From contig JADKCC010000010.1 in the NCBI GenBank assembly GCA_016714785.1, positions 310,001 to 374,000 on the forward strand: a DNA stretch of 64,000 nucleotides, written 5' to 3'. Positions 54,901 through 64,000 of this stretch are shown here, piece by piece. The position numbers and the translations under genes were made by a program. The notes beneath the pieces were generated by a model. That model saw only the letters and a list, made by a program, of their open reading frames with translations, had not been told where the DNA came from and did not search any database. The number at the start of each line of letters is the position of its first letter. Position 1 is the first letter of the stretch. Origin of the DNA: Saprospiraceae bacterium (lineage in GTDB: Bacteria > Bacteroidota > Bacteroidia > Chitinophagales > Saprospiraceae).

Positions 54901-56853
54901 ATGAGACCAGAACCTTTCCTTAGTTTGTTTTTAACTGTTGTTTGCGCTCTTTTTGTATCAAATGCAGCCGCTCAAATATTAGGACATGACAATGACCACT
55001 ATTGCAACAAGGCTCATGCTGCAAGGAATATGTTCAATCCACTGCTTAGAAACAATCCTTTGACAGAAACTTATAATTTGAAATATTACCGCTTTGAATG
55101 GGATATTGATCCTGCAGTGTATGGCATCAAAGGTACTGCCACATCTTATTATGAAGTTGTGTCAGATGTTATTAAAGAGATCAATTTTGAGTTTTCTAAT
55201 CAGCTGACTATAGACAGTATAGTGTGGCATGGACAAAAAATGACCTATGAACAACCATCAGCATACTTATTAAAGATATTTTTTCCAGAATCTATTGCTT
55301 CTGGTTCGATAGATAGCCTTTCTATCAGCTATCACGGAGCTCCGCCTTCGGGAGGCTTCGGGTCATTTGTACAAGATGTGCACAATGGTACATCTGTGTT
55401 GTGGACTCTTTCTGAGCCATTTGGCGCACAGGATTGGTGGCCATGCAAAAATGGTCTGAATGACAAGATAGACAGTATAGATGTTATCATTACTACACCG
55501 AATACTTATAGGGCAGCAAGCAATGGACTATTAGTTTCAGAAAATACACTAGATGGTACTAAAAAAAGATTCCATTGGAAACATAGGTATCCAATAGCAC
55601 CTTATTTGGTTGCCTTTGCGGTCACAAATTATAATACATATACCGATGATGTTTTATTGTCTGACAATACGGTAATGCCTATGCTGAATTATGTATTTCC
55701 TGAAGACGAAGTTGCTGCTCGCAGAGGCACAGCGGACAACGTTAAGGTATTGCAATATTATGATAGTCTCTTTGTTGATTATCCTTTCAAAAGAGAAAAA
55801 TACGGACATGCACAGTTTAAATGGGGCAGCGGTATGGAGCATCAGACAATGAGTTTTGTGATAAACTATAGCTGGGGATTACTAGCTCATGAGCTTGCGC
55901 ATCAGTGGTTTGGTGATTTTGTTACTTGTGGTGCTTGGGAAGATATATGGCTAAATGAAGGATTTGCGACCTATCTCGAAGGGCTAAGTAGGGAGCGTTA
56001 TCCGCAATCTACTAATGATTGGTATAATTGGAAAAATGGAAAAATAGGGTCAATAATTTCTCAGCCTGGAGGTTCTGTGCTAGTTTCTGATCCTACAAGC
56101 GTCGGAAGGATATTTAGTAGTAGATTGAGCTATAATAAAGGATCTTATCTCTTACACCAGTTGAGATGGATCGTAGGCGATGAATTGTTTTTTGCAGGAT
56201 TGCGTAATTATTTAAATGCAAGAGCATATAATTATGCAACTACTGAACAACTCAAAAGTCATTTAGAAACCTCGTCCGGACGCAATTTAACAGAATATTT
56301 TAGCGATTGGTATGAAGGGGAAGGATATCCACTTTATAGTGTTAAATGGGGTCAAGCGAACGACATAGCTAGACTAAAAATTGACCAGACGACTTCGAGC
56401 AATAAAGTTGATTTTTATGAAATGCCAGTAGAAATATTATTAAAAGGACAAGGAAAACAAACGAATGTGCGGTTGGAACATGGTTATTCTGGACAGGAGT
56501 TTGACATAAATGTTGATTTTAAGGTCGAAAGTGTTGATTTTGACCCGAATCTTTGGATAGCATGTAAAAAGGAGGTTTCTAAAGATGATTTATTGATCTC
56601 TTCAATAGCAAATATATCAGAAGATGGATTGACAGTACAGCCTAATCCTACAAGAAATTGGTTGGCAGTCAGCAATATTAGTAGTATTACAAAATCGTAT
56701 CGCATTTTAGATCTAAATGGCAGAGTGTGTATGAGTGGAGACTTTTCTAAAGGGTTGAATAATTTGGATGTAAATGCATTGAAATCAGGAACTTACATTA
56801 TATCAGTGATGGGTCAAGAAGGTATTGCTACCTATAAGTTTGTAAAAATTTAA
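54901..56853 (+). CDS. Secreted M1 family aminopeptidase with T9SS type A tail
   Basis: The start at 54901 gives a signal peptide (PFLSLFLTVVCALFVSNAAA) and 650 aa. It has the M1 layout: an N-terminal beta domain (YRFEWDIDPAVYGIKGTATS), the exopeptidase motif in the form GSGMEHQTM, and the zinc site HELAHQWFGDF (His330, His334) with the third ligand in LNEGFATYLEGL. A C-terminal sorting domain follows (VQPNPTRNWLAVSNISS ... GTYIISVMGQEGI). It should release N-terminal amino acids from peptides at the cell surface or outside. The extended intergenic region with large inverted repeats follows. Confidence 0.9.
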   Translation: MRPEPFLSLFLTVVCALFVSNAAAQILGHDNDHYCNKAHAARNMFNPLLRNNPLTETYNLKYYRFEWDIDPAVYGIKGTATSYYEVVSDVIKEINFEFSNQLTIDSIVWHGQKMTYEQPSAYLLKIFFPESIASGSIDSLSISYHGAPPSGGFGSFVQDVHNGTSVLWTLSEPFGAQDWWPCKNGLNDKIDSIDVIITTPNTYRAASNGLLVSENTLDGTKKRFHWKHRYPIAPYLVAFAVTNYNTYTDDVLLSDNTVMPMLNYVFPEDEVAARRGTADNVKVLQYYDSLFVDYPFKREKYGHAQFKWGSGMEHQTMSFVINYSWGLLAHELAHQWFGDFVTCGAWEDIWLNEGFATYLEGLSRERYPQSTNDWYNWKNGKIGSIISQPGGSVLVSDPTSVGRIFSSRLSYNKGSYLLHQLRWIVGDELFFAGLRNYLNARAYNYATTEQLKSHLETSSGRNLTEYFSDWYEGEGYPLYSVKWGQANDIARLKIDQTTSSNKVDFYEMPVEILLKGQGKQTNVRLEHGYSGQEFDINVDFKVESVDFDPNLWIACKKEVSKDDLLISSIANISEDGLTVQPNPTRNWLAVSNISSITKSYRILDLNGRVCMSGDFSKGLNNLDVNALKSGTYIISVMGQEGIATYKFVKI

Positions 56854-56973
56854 AAATACAATGTTATCAAACTTCTAGCTACCTTAGTTCTATTATGTCA
56901 ACTTAGACTTTTTAAAAATTTGCTTCTATTAAAGGTGTTTCTTTCAGCTGAATTGGACACTAAAGTAACTTTG

Positions 56974-57075
56974 CGAAATGACAAGGAATTAGATTTTATA
57001 AGGGAGAGAATCGGAGTTAGGCATGGCCAACCTCCCATTCTCTCCCACATTTACGTATAAAACATAGTCATTTCG
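56974..57075. repeat. Long imperfect inverted repeat (about 102 bp)
   Basis: Nested arms pair across the element: CGAAATGAC/GTCATTTCG (56974-56982 with 57067-57075), TTTTATA/TATAAAA (56994-57000 with 57056-57062) and GGGAGAGAAT/ATTCTCTCCC (57002-57011 with 57037-57046), with an inner GGAG...CTCC. No T-run follows, so it is not a normal terminator. It may be a structured RNA or a small mobile palindrome. Confidence 0.7.
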
Positions 57076-57173
57076 TAACTATTCAGGTGTTTACTATTTC
57101 ACTACAATTTTGTCACGATTTTTGCAACTTATAGGCAAAAATAGCGCCAAAATTAAGTTGGTTTTCCATTTTT

Positions 57174-57222
57174 ACCGCGGATATATATCCGCGGTTATTA
57201 ATATTCTACCCCTTTGGGGTTA
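57174..57222. repeat. Perfect 22-bp palindrome and adjacent GC hairpin
   Basis: ACCGCGG ATATATAT CCGCGGT (57174-57195) is a perfect palindrome, and ACCCC/GGGGT forms a small hairpin about 15 bases further on. Both stand out in the AT-rich intergenic DNA downstream of the adhesin gene and could be protein-binding sites or RNA hairpins. Confidence 0.6.
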
Positions 57223-57298
57223 TAGCTGAACAGTTACGTCATTTCAATCCAGCTCTGTGGATCGAAAACACATTTAATTCAAATGGGACAAAGTAACA

Positions 57299-60200
57299 TT
57301 AATTCATTATTTTTAAGAATGATTTTATCCATTTATTCTCTTTTGAAACAACGTGAATAGTATAATTGCCAGTCAATAAAGCGTTTGTATCGATTGAAAG
57401 ATTATCTAATGTGATTTTGCCTTGTTGCACTACACTTCCCATACTGTTTACAATATAATAATCTGCATTACCAACCGTTATAGGCAATCCTAATTTTATA
57501 TCATGCATCGTTGGGTTAGGGTATATAGTCATATCTTGCTTTGCTTCATCAAGTGGTCTATTAAAACCATTTTTTAATTTATATCCAAAATCAAAATTTT
57601 CTATCACACTATCATCGATGATGGTGAAAAGGCGAGATGTTCCTAGTCCATATTGGTTGGTAATTTCGCTATCAATGGTTTGATTTTGACCTGTGAACAT
57701 CACAAACTCTAACTCTGGATAATCAGGAACAAGACAGTAATATTGTCCAGATTCTAGATTTTTAAATGTATATACTCCATTTTCACTTGTCTTGACAGAT
57801 TTAATAAATATCTTGTTTTTATTAAATAAGAAGATCACTACATTTGATTTGGTTGGTTCATTTTGGTCTCTAATGCCATTTTTGTTTTCATCCATCCAAA
57901 CTATACCCTTGACTGTACCTGTGAGTTTGTAATATAAACCTGCATCTATATACTTTAGTGTATAAGAATCATTCAACATGGTTATGTCTGATGTGCCATT
58001 TTCATCTACGTCAGAGTCTAAGGTAGCATTATTTCCCATATTTTTTTCTGTGAATATATGGTTAAGGGGCGCATCTACTTGTATGAAATGTTGACCTGGG
58101 TTACTTGACGCCACACAATACATACCCGCATGGTTAGTGACTACCGATTCTATGGTCTGATTGTTCATGTTTTTAAGGTGTACTATTACGTTGGTAAGCA
58201 GAGCTTCACTGTCTGATCTTACACCATCTTCATTGCTGTCATCCCACACAGTTCCCATGATAAGTTTTACTGTAGTCAAGTGGATTCCTGCATCTACATC
58301 TAGAAAAGTACTACCATGCGCTAATGAGATGAGTGGTGTAGTACCAGTTGCATCCACATCGCTGTCTGTGGACCCGTTATTAGCATTGTATTGTTGGGTA
58401 AACTGAAATCCGTCGGGAAGGCTAAACTGAATAAAATAAAGTCTTTGGCGTAAACCTGTAAATTCATATTTGCCGTCTGAATTGGTAATTTTTGTTTCTA
58501 ATAATTGTCCACTTTGCGTGAATAGTTTGACGGTAACGTTGGGCACACCTGGTTCGCCAATGTCCTGAACGCCATCATTATTGAGATCATTCCAAACCCA
58601 ATCCCCTAAAGTTGCTGGCTGATAGGCACCTGCATCGATATTAGTGATATTTTGACCTATATCCACTGTAAATATATCGGTAGTGTGCACACCATTGCTT
58701 CCCGTGATGTTGCTATCCATATTTTCATCTCCGATATTAGGTGGAGACAAAAAATAATCAGATGGAATGCCAAAATGTAAATAATAGCTACCTGGCCGTA
58801 CGTTATTAAAACTATAGTAACCTACAAAGTTTCCTGTTGAAGATGTACTTGTTTTGGTCTCAGCTACTTTAGTGCCGTCAATCATAAATAGGGACACTAC
58901 TACATCTAAGATACCAGGTTCATTTGCTTGCATGATACCATTTCCATTCAAATCCAACCACACATTGTCACCGATGCTAGCAGATTTTACATATCCTGCA
59001 TCTACATCATGATAAGTTTGGGCTTGTAAGAAGTCTAATAAAGCTGTTTTTCCTGTATCTTTATTAGGTTTACTATTTGTTACATTATTAGTATTATCAT
59101 TGATGGTGTATAAATAGCTAGGTAGTGGTGCAAATTCTACCATATATCTTCCTACTGGTATCTCAGTAAATTGGTATTGCCCTGAGCTAGAGGATACTGT
59201 GGTTGCTTCTATTTTGTTGTATTCATTAATCAATTTTATAGATACATTTGGAATACCTGGTTCGCCTGAATCTTGTAATCCATTGTGATTGAGATCATCC
59301 CAAACAAAATCACCTATAGCTATCTTATTGGCATATCCAAGATCAATATTTTCTACAATTTCACCTGGGAAAACGCTTATTATTCTTGTAGTACCGACTC
59401 CATAATCATTGGTGATATCACTATCAAATGGTGTGATTTGGCCACTGTATATTACAAAAACTTTATCTGTCATAACGGGTACTTTAAGGTAATAGTCACC
59501 AAAAGGTACATCATTGAAACGATAGCTACCATCAGTTTGAGTAAGCTGAGTAGCAACCAGAGTATTATTGACATCGTACAGTGAAATGGTATTATTGCTC
59601 AAAGTATTTTCATTAGCATCTTTGACTTTATTGTTGTTTGCATCTTGCCATACGATACCTTTGATGCTTCCAGTGACAGGGGCAATCAGGATGTACCCAG
59701 CATCTATATCATCTCTATATTGATTGGGCTTGAGGGAAATCGGTCCAGTTGAGCCATCCATCAAATTCACTACATCTGAGTTATTAAACACTGAGTCGGG
59801 AATATTAGGGGCAAATTTTAAATTTTCTTTTAGTATAAATTGTATGGAATAATCATCATACGCTATGCTATCGAATTTGTAATATCCACTAAGCATAGTA
59901 GATGTTTGTATCATGGTAATAGTAGAGTCAATAACTGCTCCTGTTTTATTTAGTAGAAGTATTTTTATTCCATTGATACCTGGTTCGTTAGTCGATTGTT
60001 GCCCATCTTCATTATCATCTCTCCACACATAGTCGCCGATGGCAGAAAGACCTACATAGCCTGCATTCACACCTTGGAGATCTAAACCTGATACTAGAAC
60101 AATAAGATCTGTTTGCCCTGTATATTTGTTTACGTCATTGTCTATGCGGTTATCGTTGCCAAGTTTCACATAAGTGAAGAGGCTATCAGAGATAATTTCA

Positions 60201-63200
60201 AATGCAATTTTATAGGAAGCTAAAGTCAAATTTTCAAATTTATACTCGCCTGTTACAGACGTTATCTGGGTGGAAAGTGTATCGCCTGTTGTATTCAACA
60301 GATATACTTTTTTCCTGATTTCAAGTCTTCTCCAACATCTTTTAGACCATTACCATTGTCGTCAGACCAAGCGCAACCTGAAATGCTGCTAACAGCGTTC
60401 GTCAGTCCTAAATCTATATCTAATCTTTGATCATTTGAGTAAAAATGGATTTCATTAGTAATGGCAGTATTTCCCACCATTGTGAAATCAGAATTTGTAT
60501 TTTCATCTGCATTGTTTTCTAACGTGACTAAATATTCATTAGGTATGTCAGCTTCAATTTTGTAAATACCTGGATTTTGATTGACAAAAAAGTAAAGGCC
60601 ATTAAATATAGATGTAGTAGTACTAATGGCATTATTTTGTTCATCAAGCAATCTTAAAGTCACGCCATCTACACCTGGTTCACCTACTTCTTGCAACCCA
60701 TTTTTATTTATGTCATTCCAAATAAAATCACCTATCATGATTTTTCTATACATACCTGCATCTATATGGGATATGCGCGTAGTTGCATTTAAGATAATAG
60801 GCCCCACTATCCCAGTAAGTGGATCAGCGTCGGAGTTAATGTCTATGGTACCTTGGTTTGTTTTTGTAAAAGCATAAGTGTGAGGCGTTGAAAATTGTAT
60901 TTGATAAGTACCCGATTCGATATTGTCAAATCCATAATAACCATTTTGATCGGTTGTTGTATTTAATACTATAGAATTTCCAGCGATAGATGTGCCAGTT
61001 AGCGTAATATTCACATTTGCTATACCAGGTTCATTTTGATCTTGAATGCCATTGTAGTTAAGGTCTTCCCAAACAAAATCACCTATATAAGCATTAGCAT
61101 TGAGTGAAAGCCCTGCATCAATGTTGTTATTCGTTTCTCCACTGATAAGTGTTATATCTATATCTCCAAGTGTGTTTACATCGCTATCTATGGTACTATC
61201 ATTTCCATTTTTCTGATGTGTAAATCTATAGTTTTCTGGGAGCATTATATTGAATAAATAGTTGCCTGGTTTCAGATTGTCAAAATAATATATACCTGAA
61301 GCATCCGTAAATGTTTCTTTAACTGGTTCAGCAGAAAATGTGGTTGGTGTTAATGTTATTTTGATACCTTCAATGCCTGTTTCATTGGCGTCTTGGATTC
61401 CATTTTCATTCACATCGTACCATACCCAATCTCCTAATGTTGCTCTTCTGAATAATGGAGCATCAATATTTAATGCATGTTGTCCACTTAGCAAATCAAC
61501 AAATGTGACCATAGCTTGGGAAAATTCGTATCCTGTAGGATTGTGGAATATTACCTTGTAACTACCTGGTTTGAGATTGTCAAAAAGATAGTTTCCATTT
61601 ACATCGGTGTAAGTGGTTTTTTGTATGAGCACATTAAATAAGTCAATGCCTTCTAAGGTTAACATGATGCCTTCTAATCCTGGTTCGCCTGTATCTCTGA
61701 CACTATTACAATTGAGATCTTCCCAAACTAAATCACCAATGCTTCCTAATTTTACTAAGCCTATGTCTATTGTTAGATCGTTTTCTGCCAGCGTGAAGTC
61801 TATATTGGTACGACTTTCTGAAAGGTCAGAGTCAATTGCACGGTCATTGCCAGTTTGAACTAAAGTAGGTGTAAAACCATTGGGTATATCAATATTAATG
61901 GAATAATTACCAGGGAAAATGTCATGAAAGATGTATAATCCATTTTCATCTGTTAGTGCAGTGCGTGTCAATGTTAACCCATCAAATGTCACTCCTGAAA
62001 GTGAAATATTTACATTGGGCAAACCTGGCTCATTGGTATCTTGAATACCATTCACATTGCGATCCTCCCATACAAAGTCCCCTATTTTTAATGCTTTCAC
62101 AAACCCAAAATCAACATCTGTACGTATATCATTGCTACATACCATGATATTATCGACAATACCTTGGTTTCCATCAGCATTCAGTGTTGTGTCTATAGTT
62201 GAATGTTTTGTAAATGTATAGTCATTAGGTAAATGAGCTGTAATAGTATAAGTACCTGGTATTAGATTTTCAAAGCGATAAGAACCGTCTATGCCACTGA
62301 TTGTATTTATGTTCAAATTTGTTCCTGAGCCATCTATTCCCGCAATTGTTAATGATACATCACTTAGTCCCGATTCATTGATGTCTTGAATACCATTAAA
62401 ATTTTCATCTTGCCAAACATAGTCGCCAATTGATGCTTTTCTGTATAAGCCACCACCAATATTATTTATAATACTACCACTAATTATTGTAATGTTTTGG
62501 AGCAAACCATTGACGAAATCCGAATCTGTATCATCTGAACTTATATTGGCAGGTGACCAAAAATAGGAAGATGGTGCATTGCAAGTCAAAGTATATTGAT
62601 CGGGCCCAAGATTTGATATGGTAAAATATCCTTCACTATCAGTAAAGACTGTATTAGTGTTGTTAGATGTTCCTTCATATCTGATTTGGATATTTGCTAA
62701 ACCTTTTTCTGTGGTTTCACGTATTCCGTTTGCATTTTTATCTTCCCACAATTTACCTTGAATGGTGGATGTATGATAAAAACCTGCATCTATATCTGTT
62801 CGATATTCATTGCTAATGAGAGTTATATTGCTTACCACACCATTGATAGGATCGGAATCAAGATTTGGATTGACACCTTGATTAGCAAGTGTAAATTCAG
62901 TATTGTCAGGTGCCGTGAATGTTATATTGTAATATCCTGGTATTAGCTGGTCAAAAGTATAATATCCATTGGTATCAGAAAGTTTTTGGGCAGCAAAAGA
63001 ATGCCCAAAAATATCTATCCCAGATATAGATACGTTAACATCAGCTACACCTAACTCACCGATGTCTTGGGCCCCATTTCCATTGCTGTCTTCCCATACA
63101 AAATCACCGATGGAAGATCTTTGGATAAATCCCGCATCGAACATATCTAATTGGTCTCCACTTTTAGCAACAATATTGGTTATTAAGCCATCAATAGCAT

Positions 63201-64000
63201 CTGAGTCTGAAATGTCAAAAGGATCTAAATTATTGAGTGTTAATTCATAGCTCGAAGTGGGTACAAAAGTAATATTGTAAAAACCAGGCAGTAAGTCATT
63301 AAAGGTATAAAATCCATTGGCATCTGAAATGGTATTTTTGATGATGCTTATACCGGCACCTGTCTGACCAGTGAGTGTGATCGGGATACCTTGGATACCT
63401 TGCTCTCCTATATCTTGTAGCCCGTTTGTATTGGCATCGTGCCACACAAAATCTCCAAGTACAATACTTCTTACCAAACCGGCATCAATAGTGGAGTGAT
63501 GGTGCCCGCTAATTATTGTCACATTTGTTTTATTATCTATCGAAAAGTCAGAGTCGATGCTTCTATCGGCACCTTGCAAACCTACAGTAAGTTGGTAAGG
63601 ATTACTTACAACGATAGTCAATGTATAATGGCCCGGTGGGATATCAGAAAAAGCATATTGGCCTTGATCGTTGGTGGTGGTATAAAGTGAAATGGTACTG
63701 CCAACTCCGGTTGTCCCTGACAGATTTAATCCAATATTGGATAGTCCTTTTTCATCAATATCTTGTTGGCCATTTCCATTATTATCTTCCCAAACGTAGT
63801 CGCCAATGCTGCCAAACTTATACATACCAAAATCAATATTGACTAGCTTGGATCCACCTAAAATTTGTGTTACTGCTACTCCATTGGTACCATCAGAGTC
63901 CTTGTCTCTATCAGGCCCCAAACCAGAAGTGGACCAGTTGAAATTTGTTGGTAGATTTGCTGTTATGGTATAAGTACCAGGCACTATTTGATCAAATAAA
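57299..64000 (-). CDS. Giant SdrD-B-repeat surface adhesin with T9SS type A tail; partial and frameshifted
   Basis: The gene runs off the right edge, so the N-terminus is missing. Two frames join at a T6 run (60308-60313). One extra base restores GEDLKSGKKVYLLNTTGDTL. The visible 2,230 aa hold at least 18 SdrD B-like beta-sandwich repeats of about 115 aa, each with the pattern IGDFVWEDxNxNGIQDxxEPG, then TDxxGYYxFxNLxPGxYxIxF and an Asp-rich D-x-D calcium-type motif. The end (MTIYPNPTMHDIKLG ... LLTGNYTIHVVS) is a type A sorting domain. A calcium-stiffened rod-like adhesin exported by T9SS is likely. The ligand is unknown. Confidence 0.85.

Noticed and set aside
58091..58097. Another GGGTTAC string on the plus strand
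   Set aside because: It lies inside the coding region of the adhesin on the opposite strand, has no second box and no gene downstream in that orientation.

Overview
The window looks like a chromosomal segment of an AT-rich member of the Bacteroidota, most likely Saprospirales/Saprospiraceae-like. The support is: type IX secretion (T9SS) sorting tails of both types (type A tails, and a type B tail at 4176-4420), lipoproteins with short signal peptides, TAnnTTTG-type promoters (TACCTTTG, TATCTTTG), a type III glutamine synthetase, TPR-CHAT proteins and multi-repeat SdrD-B-like adhesins. The genus is not resolved.

Layout. 1-4175: small secreted lipoproteins, including two tandem fibronectin-III-like paralogues, with decayed T9SS tails between them. 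4176-18738: a very large secreted M43-type metalloprotease (split by frameshifts), a secreted TPR-CHAT protease, a T9SS cargo protein, an ECF sigma factor with a membrane-anchored TPR partner (probable anti-sigma), and a second secreted TPR-CHAT protease. Four minus-strand genes here (two FN3 lipoproteins, the metalloprotease, the T9SS cargo) share an upstream motif GGGTTAC-N14/15-GRATRAA. I infer a regulon of the adjacent ECF sigma factor. This is the most interesting part of the window. 19192-22541: a GT4-type glycosyltransferase and a GH130 enzyme. 22620-26051: small envelope/stress-type proteins (56-aa basic protein, YtxH, DUF2383-like, beta-barrels, coiled-coil lipoprotein). 26187-32132: an accessory/decay zone with two copies of a MITE-like element, an IS1380-type and an ISL3-type transposase, more than 1 kb of gene-free DNA and a deleted methyltransferase.

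32316-53476: mostly housekeeping and single-function genes: aminotransferase (two frameshifts), glutamine synthetase III, nitrilase, RRM protein, Gfo/Idh oxidoreductase, methyltransferase, MFS, SppA, TRAP permeases, RuvB, IscA-type protein, a 5'-nucleotidase split into two genes, and DnaA. 53530-57298: thioredoxin-like lipoprotein, tRNA-Val, tRNA-Ser, tRNA-Pro, an M1 aminopeptidase with a T9SS tail, and an intergenic region with large inverted repeats. 57299-64000: the C-terminal portion of a giant SdrD-B-repeat adhesin that runs off the right edge.

At least nine genes are interrupted by frameshifts. Many sit in A/T homopolymers and include both gains and losses of one base, so sequencing error is a serious alternative to real gene decay. 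I therefore annotate them as single genes.
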